A stretch of 12,706 nt of DNA, taken from positions 1 through 12,706 of the forward strand of contig JABEUL010000263.1 of NCBI GenBank assembly GCA_013044465.1, written 5' to 3'. Of the stretch, positions 1 to 5,169 are shown piece after piece. Position 1 is the first letter of the stretch; each line of letters starts with the position of its first letter. The DNA is from Acidimicrobiales bacterium. Lineage in GTDB: Bacteria > Actinomycetota > Acidimicrobiia > Acidimicrobiales > JABEUL01. Made by a program: the position numbers and the translations under genes. A model generated the notes under the pieces. The model ran no database searches, had not been told where the DNA came from, and saw nothing but the letters and a program-made list of their open reading frames with translations.

Positions 1-158
1 GCAATACGTGCAGCTTCAATCTGCCTTGCAGTGAGTCAGGCGGGCTCTAGGGCTTGAATGCCAAAGTCTCCAAAAGAAACTTCGGTTCCACCTTTCGCAT
101 TGCCAGTCATCCTGCCTCTATGAGTCTTCCTGTGCCGAACTTTTTTAGGCATCAACAT
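1..158 (-). CDS. rplP: 50S ribosomal protein L16, 5' part only, with an in-frame TGA at codon 41
   Basis: L16 is a large-subunit protein near the A site and peptidyl transferase centre. The translation from 158 begins MLMPKKVRHRKTHRGRMTGN and continues into the conserved GGTEVSFGDFGIQALEPA and LTARQIEAARIA stretches, a clear L16 N-terminus. The gene runs off the left edge after about 52 codons (L16 is usually ~137-145 aa). The start ATG at 156-158 lies 2 nt after the rpsC stop, with AAGGAG about 11 nt upstream. A second ATG at 150-152 is possible, but family members start MLxP. Codon 41 (36-38) reads TGA between EPA and LTARQIE, where relatives have Trp or Tyr. The frame is intact on both sides, so this is a substitution (TGG to TGA is one base), not an indel. 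It may be a sequencing or assembly error, a real nonsense mutation, or read-through. Family identity is near certain; functionality is not. Confidence 0.9.
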
Positions 159-160
159 GT

Positions 161-1114
161 TCAGTCAGTCTCCTTTTTGAAATGCGGCGCCTCGTGGTGC
201 TCGCCGCGAATACGTCTTTCGATCTCTTCTTCTTCAGCCAAGAGTCTCTCAAATGCATCGGTTTCGACATTCACAGGAGCTACGGTTTCGGCTGGCACTG
301 CCTCGGTCGGGATTGCATCGTCTTCGCCAGTTATCAAGATTCCTTCACTTGTTCCTGGAATACCTTGATCAGGACGCCTTCTCCCACCACCAGCTGTAAC
401 GATTCGCTTAGGCCTTGCTTGACCGGCTGTCTCGCCTACTGCCATAGCAGCTTCTTGACGGATCTTGTCATCCATTGAGGTTCTGTAAGGGACAATGTCT
501 CCTTTGTAAATCCAAACTTTTACTCCGATGCGACCAAATGTGGTTTTGGCTTCCCGGAAACCGTAGTCAATGTCTGCCCTGAGGGTATGAAGTGGCACTC
601 TGCCTTCGCTGTAGGACTCTTTTCGAGCCATTTCACTTCCGCCAAGTCTGCCTGAGCACTGAACTTTAATTCCCTGCCCGCCAGCTTTTTGCACAGTTTG
701 CATAGCTCGCTTCATAGCTCTTCTGAAGCTGATTCTGCGGGCCAATTGATCTGCAATACCTTGTGCAATCAGTGCGGCATCGAGTTCAGGTTGCTTAATC
801 TCTTGAATATTAAGCTGGACTTTAGCATTTCCAGTAATACTTTCGAGTTTGCGGCGTAATCTTTCAGCTTCGGCGCCTCTTCTCCCAATTACGATTCCTG
901 GACGTGCAGTGTGAACATCGATTCTCAGACGATCTCTTGTTCTTTCAACTTCGACTCTAGAAACTGCTGCAGCTTCTAATTGACTCATTAAGTAGTCACG
1001 AATTTTCCAGTCTTCAACAATGAACTTCTGATAGTCCTTGTCTTCAAACCAACGAGATTTCCAGTCGGTTGTGATACCGAGTCTAAAACCGTAGGGGTTT
1101 ACTTTTTGGCCCAT
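161..1114 (-). CDS. rpsC: 30S ribosomal protein S3 with a ~106-residue C-terminal extension
   Basis: S3 sits at the mRNA entry channel of the small subunit and contributes to its helicase activity. The 317-aa product starts MGQKVNPYGFRLGI. It has a type-2 KH domain with the loop GRRG at 77-80, and the C-terminal S3 domain with VPLHTLRADIDYG (173-185) and GVKVWIYKGDIVP (197-209). The recognisable core ends near residue 211. Typical bacterial S3 is about 210-240 aa and some actinobacterial forms reach ~275, so this tail is long. Residues 212-250 are mixed and basic (GGGRRRP), 257-287 are acidic and Pro/Val-rich, and 287-308 looks like a charged amphipathic helix (AFERLLAEEEEIERRIRGEH). The start ATG follows GGGGGAG and lies 3 nt after the rplV stop. 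The stop is TGA. The tail's function is unknown. Confidence 0.97.
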   Translation of the reverse strand: MGQKVNPYGFRLGITTDWKSRWFEDKDYQKFIVEDWKIRDYLMSQLEAAAVSRVEVERTRDRLRIDVHTARPGIVIGRRGAEAERLRRKLESITGNAKVQLNIQEIKQPELDAALIAQGIADQLARRISFRRAMKRAMQTVQKAGGQGIKVQCSGRLGGSEMARKESYSEGRVPLHTLRADIDYGFREAKTTFGRIGVKVWIYKGDIVPYRTSMDDKIRQEAAMAVGETAGQARPKRIVTAGGGRRRPDQGIPGTSEGILITGEDDAIPTEAVPAETVAPVNVETDAFERLLAEEEEIERRIRGEHHEAPHFKKETD

Positions 1115-1117
1115 AAA

Positions 1118-1828
1118 CTACTCCCCCTCTCCATTGTCGGCTTCTTCTTCAATTTCTAAATCAATAGCCAGCTTTTCCGAAGCTTCACTTCGATGAGCAC
1201 TTTCGTCCTCGCTTGGCGACTCGCCTGATTCCTCATCTTCAGCAAGATTGTCATCTTGCTCCAGTTCAAGGTCTATTGCTATTTTCTCAGCAGCTTCATT
1301 TCTTGTTGCGGATTCATCGGACACCTCTGAACCATCCTTTATCTCTTTTTCACTGACATCAACAGAAGTCTTAGAATTTTCTACTCTGGCTTTCCTCGTA
1401 GATGCAACTCTCTTCTCTCGTCGACTCGTTGCTTCGGCGGCTTTCTTGGACCTTAGTCTTGCCAAATCTTCCTCGGGAAGTCTTGAAACCACGATGGTTA
1501 TGTGGCATGTACGCTTCCTGATTCTTGTAGCCCTTCCCCGGGCTCGTGGACGCCATCTTTTCATTGTGGTTGCTTCATCTGCAAAGCAAGATGAGACATA
1601 CAAGTCTTCTTTATCAAGATCTTCATTTGTCTCGGCATTTGCAAGTGCAGAAGATAACAACTTCGCAATTGGAATAGCTGCTGCACGGTCTGTTGCTTCA
1701 AGCAGCGCAAGTGCGCGGGTCGCATGCATTCCCTTTATCTGGCCCAATACTTCACGAGCCTTGTAAGCAGAAAAACGCGCATGCTTAAGCACCGCATGAG
1801 AAGAAGGTGAAATCACGTCGGCGGGCAA
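1118..1828 (-). CDS. rplV: 50S ribosomal protein L22 with a long acidic, repeat-bearing C-terminal tail
   Basis: L22 binds 23S rRNA and its beta-hairpin lines the nascent-peptide exit tunnel. Residues 11-115 match the family: KHARFSAYKAREVLGQIKG (15-33), the central helix around 49-66, and the tunnel hairpin MKRWRPRARGRATRIRKRTCH (89-109) ending in ITIVVS. Bacterial L22 is usually ~110-130 aa; this one is 236. After a basic helix-like linker (119-149), residues 150-236 are strongly acidic. They hold two related blocks, DESATRNEAAEKIAIDLELE (171-190) and DESAHRSEASEKLAIDLEIE (208-227). The start is TTG, chosen because GGGGAGGAG lies 6 nt upstream, no ATG precedes the conserved region, and the start sits 2 nt after the rpsS stop. 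The stop is TAG, 3 nt before rpsC. The core assignment is certain; the tail's role is unknown. Confidence 0.96.
   Translation of the reverse strand: MPADVISPSSHAVLKHARFSAYKAREVLGQIKGMHATRALALLEATDRAAAIPIAKLLSSALANAETNEDLDKEDLYVSSCFADEATTMKRWRPRARGRATRIRKRTCHITIVVSRLPEEDLARLRSKKAAEATSRREKRVASTRKARVENSKTSVDVSEKEIKDGSEVSDESATRNEAAEKIAIDLELEQDDNLAEDEESGESPSEDESAHRSEASEKLAIDLEIEEEADNGEGE
1145..1318 (-). repeat. Two diverged copies of a 21-codon motif in the L22 tail
   Basis: Copy 1 is L22 residues 171-191 (bases 1256-1318) and copy 2 is residues 208-228 (bases 1145-1207), offset by 37 codons. The protein blocks agree at about 15 of 21 positions, and most differences are conservative (I/L, L/I, A/S, N/S). 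The shared core reads EK(I/L)AIDLE(L/I)E. By my count the DNA agrees at only about 37 of 63 bases. The similarity therefore sits mainly at protein level, which suggests an old duplication kept by selection on the peptide rather than a recent slippage product. Confidence 0.7.
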
Positions 1829-1830
1829 GG

Positions 1831-2109
1831 TTATCTCCTCCCCTGACGTTCTTGACCGGCATGGAATCTAAAGGTCCGTGTAGGTGCGAATTCACCAAGC
1901 TTGTGTCCAACCATAGATTCTGAGATGAATACAGGCACATGCTTTCTTCCGTCATGTACTGCCATTGTGTGACCGACCATGTCTGGGATTATGGTGGATC
2001 TTCTCGACCAAGTCTTGATAACTTTTCTTTCGTTTTGGGAGTTTAAAGCATCTACCTTCTTGAGAAGGTGATCATCTACAAACGGTCCTTTTTTCAAACT
2101 TCTGGGCAT
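1831..2109 (-). CDS. rpsS: 30S ribosomal protein S19
   Basis: S19 is in the head of the small subunit, pairs with S13 and contacts the A-site region. The 92-aa product has the normal family length and motifs: MPRSLKKGPFVDDHLLKKV (1-19), the TWSRRSTIIPDMVGHTMAVHDG block in the middle, and the signature VPVFISESMVGHKLGEFAPT before TRTFRFHAG. The C-terminal end is basic and short. The start ATG has AGGAAG about 6 nt upstream and lies 9 nt after the rplB stop. The stop is TAA, and the strong ribosome binding site of rplV overlaps the last codons. Nothing in the protein is unusual. Confidence 0.98.
   Translation of the reverse strand: MPRSLKKGPFVDDHLLKKVDALNSQNERKVIKTWSRRSTIIPDMVGHTMAVHDGRKHVPVFISESMVGHKLGEFAPTRTFRFHAGQERQGRR
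1835..1843 (-). promoter_or_regulatory. Strong Shine-Dalgarno site deciding the TTG start of rplV
   Basis: On the minus strand GGGGAGGAG lies inside the last rpsS codons, with 6 nt to the TTG at 1826-1828. The match to the 16S anti-Shine-Dalgarno sequence is the best in the window. It supports a non-ATG start for L22, since the next ATG (codon 34) would remove conserved core sequence. Confidence 0.8.
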
Positions 2110-2118
2110 GAAAACTTC

Positions 2119-2955
2119 CTACCTTCTTGCGCCTCGGCCACGACGCCTACGTATAATCATCGAATCAGAGGCCTTCCTCTTAGCTCTTGTTCTTCCTTCA
2201 GGCTTGCCCCAAGGTGAAACTGGGTGACGTCCACCAGAGGATTTACCTTCTCCACCACCAAGTGGGTGATCGACTGGGTTCATTGCAACACCTCTGGTTT
2301 GAGGTCTTACACCTTTCCAACGGTTTCTTCCGGCTTTCCCGATAGAAACAAGTTCTGCTTCAGAGTTGCCAACCTCACCGACAGTTGCTCGGCAATCAAT
2401 TGGAACTCTTCTCATTTCAGTTGAGGGAAGTCGCAGAGTAGCCCAACCACCGTCTTTGGCAACAAGTTGAATTGATGCACCAGCTCCCCGTCCCATTTTG
2501 CCACCGGCCCCCGGTTTGAGTTCCACATTGTGCACAACGGATCCAACGGGAATATAGCGCATTGGAAGAGCATTTCCAGGCTTGATGTCGGCATCTCTCC
2601 CGGACATTACTCTGTCTCCCACCTGAATTTTGGCGGGAGCTAAAATGTAGCTTTTCTCTCCGTCGGCATAGTGCAGCAAGGCAATCCTTGCATTTCTGTT
2701 TGGGTCATACTCAATTGCCACGACTTTGGCTTCAATGCCATCCTTGTTGCGTTTAAAATCAACAAGTCTGTACTGCTGCTTGTGACCGCCCCCTCGGTGA
2801 CGAGAAGTTTTGCGGCCTAAGTTATTTCGTCCACCGGTTCGGGGCTTTGGAGCCAAAAGTGATTTCTCAGGATATGACTTAGTTATATCGCTAAAGTCTG
2901 AGACACTCTGGAACCTGCGGCCGGCACTAGTTGGTTTACGTTGACGAAGGGGCAT
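2119..2955 (-). CDS. rplB: 50S ribosomal protein L2
   Basis: L2 binds 23S rRNA close to the peptidyl transferase centre and helps join the subunits. The product is 278 aa, a normal length. It carries the N-terminal RNA-binding fold (GRKTSRHRGGGHKQQYRLVDF near 47-67), the central GSVVHNVELKPGAGGKMGRGAG block, and the C-terminal signature GVAMNPVDHP followed by GGGEGKSSGGRHPVSPWGKP. The His of VDHP (residue 230 here, His229 in mature E. coli numbering) that has been linked to peptidyl transfer is kept. The usual second His two residues on (HPHGGG) is Leu232 here (codon CTT, 2260-2262). The tail is very basic (IIRRRRGRGARR). The start ATG has AAGGAG upstream and lies 1 nt after the rplW stop. 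The stop is TAG. Confidence 0.98.
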   Translation of the reverse strand: MPLRQRKPTSAGRRFQSVSDFSDITKSYPEKSLLAPKPRTGGRNNLGRKTSRHRGGGHKQQYRLVDFKRNKDGIEAKVVAIEYDPNRNARIALLHYADGEKSYILAPAKIQVGDRVMSGRDADIKPGNALPMRYIPVGSVVHNVELKPGAGGKMGRGAGASIQLVAKDGGWATLRLPSTEMRRVPIDCRATVGEVGNSEAELVSIGKAGRNRWKGVRPQTRGVAMNPVDHPLGGGEGKSSGGRHPVSPWGKPEGRTRAKRKASDSMIIRRRRGRGARR

Positions 2956-2956
2956 A

Positions 2957-3250
2957 TCAGCTCCTTATCTCTTCAAATATCTCAATACGGTCATTGTTTC
3001 CCAAGGTCACTATTGCTCGCTTAGTATCAGGACGCTTTCCAATCTGACCAGTACGTCTTCTAATCTTTTTGCCCGTCCGTCGCATAGTATTTACTCGAAC
3101 TACCTTGACGTTAAATGCCTTTTCAACAGCGTGGCGAATCTCTAGCTTCGATGCCTCGGGGTCAACTACAAACACATATGAACCTTGGTCCATTAGTGCG
3201 TAGGATTTTTCAGAGATAATTGGTCTTAAAAGAATTTCTCTCTCACGCAT
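2957..3250 (-). CDS. rplW: 50S ribosomal protein L23
   Basis: L23 sits at the exit of the peptide tunnel and is the docking site for trigger factor and SRP. From the ATG at 3248-3250 the product is 97 aa, the usual size, and begins MREREILLRPIISEKSYALM. It then shows YVFVVDPEASKLEIRHAVEKAF and the V(K)VVRVNTM strand, followed by the basic loop GKKIRRRTGQIGKRPDTKRA. A longer frame opens at 3289, but its first 13 residues are unlike the family. The ATG used here has AGAGGTGG about 5-8 nt upstream. The start overlaps the end of rplD by 8 nt, which implies translational coupling. The stop TGA is 1 nt before the rplB ATG. Confidence 0.96.
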   Translation of the reverse strand: MREREILLRPIISEKSYALMDQGSYVFVVDPEASKLEIRHAVEKAFNVKVVRVNTMRRTGKKIRRRTGQIGKRPDTKRAIVTLGNNDRIEIFEEIRS

Positions 3251-3938
3251 TATCTGCCACCTCTTCTTTAGTTGTAGGTAGTGTCTCATCCGTAAAAATC
3301 ACCCAGTCGCAAAGAAGCACGTCATAGGTGGTCAATTGATCTGGAACAATGCAGGACACAAACGGAATATTTCTCATGGACTTGTATGCCTCAACGTCTT
3401 GGGAGCTAACTACAACGAGTAGTCTTCCTCTAACTTTGATCTCTTCGAGCAATTTAATTGCCTCTTTAGTGGAGATAGGGTTGAAGTCAAAACTGGAAAC
3501 AACAGCAATTCGCTTAAGTTTTGCCCGGTCACTTAGGGCAGATTTCAGTGCCAAACGAACCATTTTCTTAGGAGTTTTTTGCTCATACGACCTTGGTTTT
3601 GGACCAAGTGCCACTCCACCACCAGCCCAATGAGGGGCTCTCGTGGTTCCCTGGCGTGCTCGACCTGTGCCCTTCTGTCTAAATGGTTTGGCACCTCCAC
3701 CCCTTACTTCTGACCTTGTCTTGGTGGATTGAGTGCCAGCACGTCTAGCTGCTAATTGCGCTGTTACTACTTGGTGCATCACAGCTACGTTAGGAACGAT
3801 TCCAAATAGCTCTGGATCGAGTTCTACATCATCGATAAATGCACCGCTTGGATCAAATCGCTTAGCCGACCTCTGAGTCCTAAGTGACCGTTTTTCACGT
3901 CGTTCATTTATTAATTCAGTCGTTGCAGATACTGTCAT
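3243..3938 (-). CDS. rplD: 50S ribosomal protein L4 with a short charged N-terminal extension
   Basis: L4 lines the exit tunnel. In E. coli it also represses the S10 operon by acting on its leader RNA. The 231-aa product has the diagnostic tunnel loop TKTRSEVRGGGAKPFRQKGTG followed by RARQGTTRAPHWAGGGVALG and GPKPRSYEQKTPKK, then the C-terminal alpha/beta half (RIAVVSSFDF, GRLLVVVSS). The canonical start of the fold is near residue 24 (SAKRFDPSGAFIDDVEL). The first ~22 residues (ELINERREKRSLRTQ) are an extra charged stretch. There is no ATG, GTG or TTG between codon 1 and the fold, so the extension looks real. The ATG overlaps the rplC stop as ATGA. The stop TGA lies inside the start region of rplW. 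Confidence 0.96.
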   Translation of the reverse strand: MTVSATTELINERREKRSLRTQRSAKRFDPSGAFIDDVELDPELFGIVPNVAVMHQVVTAQLAARRAGTQSTKTRSEVRGGGAKPFRQKGTGRARQGTTRAPHWAGGGVALGPKPRSYEQKTPKKMVRLALKSALSDRAKLKRIAVVSSFDFNPISTKEAIKLLEEIKVRGRLLVVVSSQDVEAYKSMRNIPFVSCIVPDQLTTYDVLLCDWVIFTDETLPTTKEEVADNA

Positions 3939-4579
3939 GAAGCCACCGCCTTAACCGCATTTTTGACCACCACTAGACCACCTTTTGGTCCCGGAACTGC
4001 GCCTTTTATCAGAAGCAATTCTCTCTCAAAATCAGAGGCGACAACCTCGAGGTTTAGTGTAGTAACTTGCTCACCTCCGAGTCGACCAGCCATTTTGGTA
4101 CCCTTGAAGACTCGTGCAGGAGTAGCACATGCTCCGATTGAACCTGGAGCTCGATGCTTTTTATGATTACCGTGAGATGCACCTTGGCCTTTGAAGTTGT
4201 GTCGTTTCATTCCACCGGAGAATCCTTTTCCTCTTGAAACTGCTGTTACATCAACTTTCTCACCTGGTGAAAGGATCTCAGCGGTAATTTCTTGACCAAG
4301 TGAGTACTCACTTATGTCGTCAAGTCTTAGCTCAACGAGATCTCTGCCTGGCTCAACGCCAGCCTTTTCGAAGTGACCTGCCTCCGGTTTGTTCAGCTTA
4401 TTTGCTTTTTTGAATCCAACCGTAACCTGCAGGGCGTCGTAACCTTCTTTGAGTGCAGTTTTAATCTGCACTACCCGAGCTGGTTCGACGCGCAAAACAG
4501 TAACAGGCACCACCCTGTTCTGGTCATCCCAGACCTGGGTCATGCCAATCTTTCTACCTACGATTGCCTTTTTCGCCAT
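3935..4579 (-). CDS. rplC: 50S ribosomal protein L3
   Basis: L3 is an early-assembly large-subunit protein that reaches toward the peptidyl transferase centre. I place the start at the ATG at 4577-4579, giving 214 aa that begin MAKKAIVGRKIGMTQVWDD, the normal family start. AGGA lies 10 nt upstream. A GTG at 4613-4615 would add 12 residues with no family likeness and no ribosome binding site. Motifs: RGKGFSGGMKRHNFKGQG (116-133), HGNHKKHRAPGSIG (136-149), CATPARVFKGTKMAGRLGG (151-169), and LLLIKGAVPGPKGGLVVVK near the end. Position 150, where E. coli L3 has the Gln methylated by PrmB, is Ala; the CATP form is actinobacterial-like. The stop TGA overlaps the rplD ATG by 4 nt. The gene follows the structured 258-nt spacer. 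Confidence 0.96.
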   Translation of the reverse strand: MAKKAIVGRKIGMTQVWDDQNRVVPVTVLRVEPARVVQIKTALKEGYDALQVTVGFKKANKLNKPEAGHFEKAGVEPGRDLVELRLDDISEYSLGQEITAEILSPGEKVDVTAVSRGKGFSGGMKRHNFKGQGASHGNHKKHRAPGSIGACATPARVFKGTKMAGRLGGEQVTTLNLEVVASDFERELLLIKGAVPGPKGGLVVVKNAVKAVAS

Positions 4580-4760
4580 AACTAATGGTTCCTGGTTCTT
4601 TTTGCCGAGCTTCACTTGTGTTACCGCGTGGTAGCGCCGTAAACAAAAGTGTTGCTTACCCTTTAAGAAAGACTGTTAAGTCACTCCAAAGGAATGATTA
4701 TTAACTGGCTACGCGGTCCCCATCACAAGTTGTTCAGGGCGCACGTAGACACTTTTTGAA

Positions 4761-4780
4761 TGCGCCAAAAAATTGGCGCA
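4761..4780 (-). other. Perfect 8-bp RNA hairpin in the rplC leader
   Basis: TGCGCCAA and TTGGCGCA pair perfectly around a 4-nt loop (UUUU in the minus-strand transcript). A G-U pair can extend the stem outward by one. It is not followed by a U-run, so it is not a standard intrinsic terminator. Its 3' arm can pair instead with GTGCGCC at 4744-4738. Confidence 0.6.
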
Positions 4781-4791
4781 CAACCTTTTCC

Positions 4792-4820
4792 ATCATAGCC
4801 GAAATAAAACAGGGCAGCAA
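4792..4820 (-). promoter_or_regulatory. Candidate sigma-70-type promoter upstream of rplC
   Basis: On the minus strand TTGCTG (4820-4815) is followed by a 17-nt spacer and TATGAT (4797-4792), a 5-of-6 match to TATAAT. It lies just after the rpsJ stop (4838-4840). Initiation about 7 nt downstream (near 4785) would give a leader of about 205 nt before the rplC ATG. The -35 match is only the TTG. This is the best promoter-like sequence I found in the window, but one hit in an AT-rich spacer is not proof. Confidence 0.45.
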
Positions 4821-4837
4821 ACAGCCGCTTTCCTGAA

Positions 4838-5164
4838 TTACGCCGACTGGATTTTAATCGCAATATCCACCCCAGCTGGGAGATCCAGCCGCTGGAGTGA
4901 ATCTACGGTTTTCGCACTGTGATCCACGATGTCTAAGAGGCGCTTGTGAATTCGCATCTCAAAGTGCTCACGTGAGTCTTTGTGCTTATGTGGTGAACGT
5001 ATCACCGTGTAACGGTGACGCTCAGTTGGCAAAGGGACCGGACCATTTACTTTTGCCTGCGTACGAACCACTGTCTCAACGATCTTTTTGGTCGATGAGT
5101 CCAGAATCTCGTGGTCATATGCCTTTAGTCGGATTCGGATCTTTTGCCTGTTAGCGTCTGCCAT
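4838..5164 (-). CDS. rpsJ: 30S ribosomal protein S10 (NusE)
   Basis: S10 is a head protein of the small subunit and, as NusE, a transcription antitermination partner of NusB and a bridge to NusG. The 108-aa product begins MADANRQKIRIRLKAYDHEI and has DSSTKKIVETV, GPVPLPTERHRYTVIRSPH and KDSREHFEMRIHKRLLDIV, then SLQRLDLPAGVDIAIKI at the end. Length is normal to slightly long. The ATG lies 5 nt after the tuf stop and I see no convincing Shine-Dalgarno sequence before it, so translation is probably coupled to tuf. The gene is thus physically tied to the str operon, while the rest of its usual S10 operon starts 258 nt later. The stop is TAA. Confidence 0.98.
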   Translation of the reverse strand: MADANRQKIRIRLKAYDHEILDSSTKKIVETVVRTQAKVNGPVPLPTERHRYTVIRSPHKHKDSREHFEMRIHKRLLDIVDHSAKTVDSLQRLDLPAGVDIAIKIQSA

Positions 5165-5169
5165 ATCTG

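Larger units (their letters stand above)
4580..4837 (-). promoter_or_regulatory. 258-nt spacer between rpsJ and rplC: candidate structured leader of the downstream S10-operon genes
   Basis: This is the longest non-coding stretch of the window, in a cluster whose other S10-operon spacers are at most 9 nt. On the transcribed (minus) strand it holds, in order: a promoter-like pair (4792-4820), an 8-bp perfect hairpin (4761-4780), an alternative partner for that hairpin's 3' arm (4738-4744), an AT-rich middle, and a possible long-range helix (4711-4717 with 4623-4629). The rplC ribosome binding site comes last. I see no U-tract-type terminator. Position and structure suggest an autoregulatory leader. 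E. coli has an L4-responsive leader upstream of rpsJ instead. Which ligand or protein acts here, if any, cannot be told from sequence. Confidence 0.5.

Noticed and set aside
1..158. A UGA=Trp genetic code as explanation for the rplP stop
   Set aside because: rpsC, rplW, rplD and rplC all end at TGA at normal family ends, overlapping or abutting the next start, and the other Trp codons I checked are TGG.
1248..1766. 172-codon open frame on the plus strand opposite rplV
   Set aside because: It lies wholly antisense to the certain L22 gene. Its Ser-rich composition is what the complement of Glu/Ala/Arg-rich codons gives, and it has no family likeness.
3251..3289. Longer L23 starting at 3289
   Set aside because: The 13 extra residues lie inside the rplD coding sequence and do not match L23. 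The ATG at 3248-3250 has a good ribosome binding site and gives the usual 97 aa.
4580..4615. GTG start at 4613-4615 adding 12 residues to L3
   Set aside because: The added residues do not resemble L3 N-termini and no ribosome binding site precedes the GTG. The ATG at 4577-4579 gives the normal start and has AGGA upstream.
4761..4780. Intrinsic terminator between rpsJ and rplC
   Set aside because: The stem is good but the sequence after it on the minus strand is not a U-run, and the downstream genes are part of the same conserved cluster.
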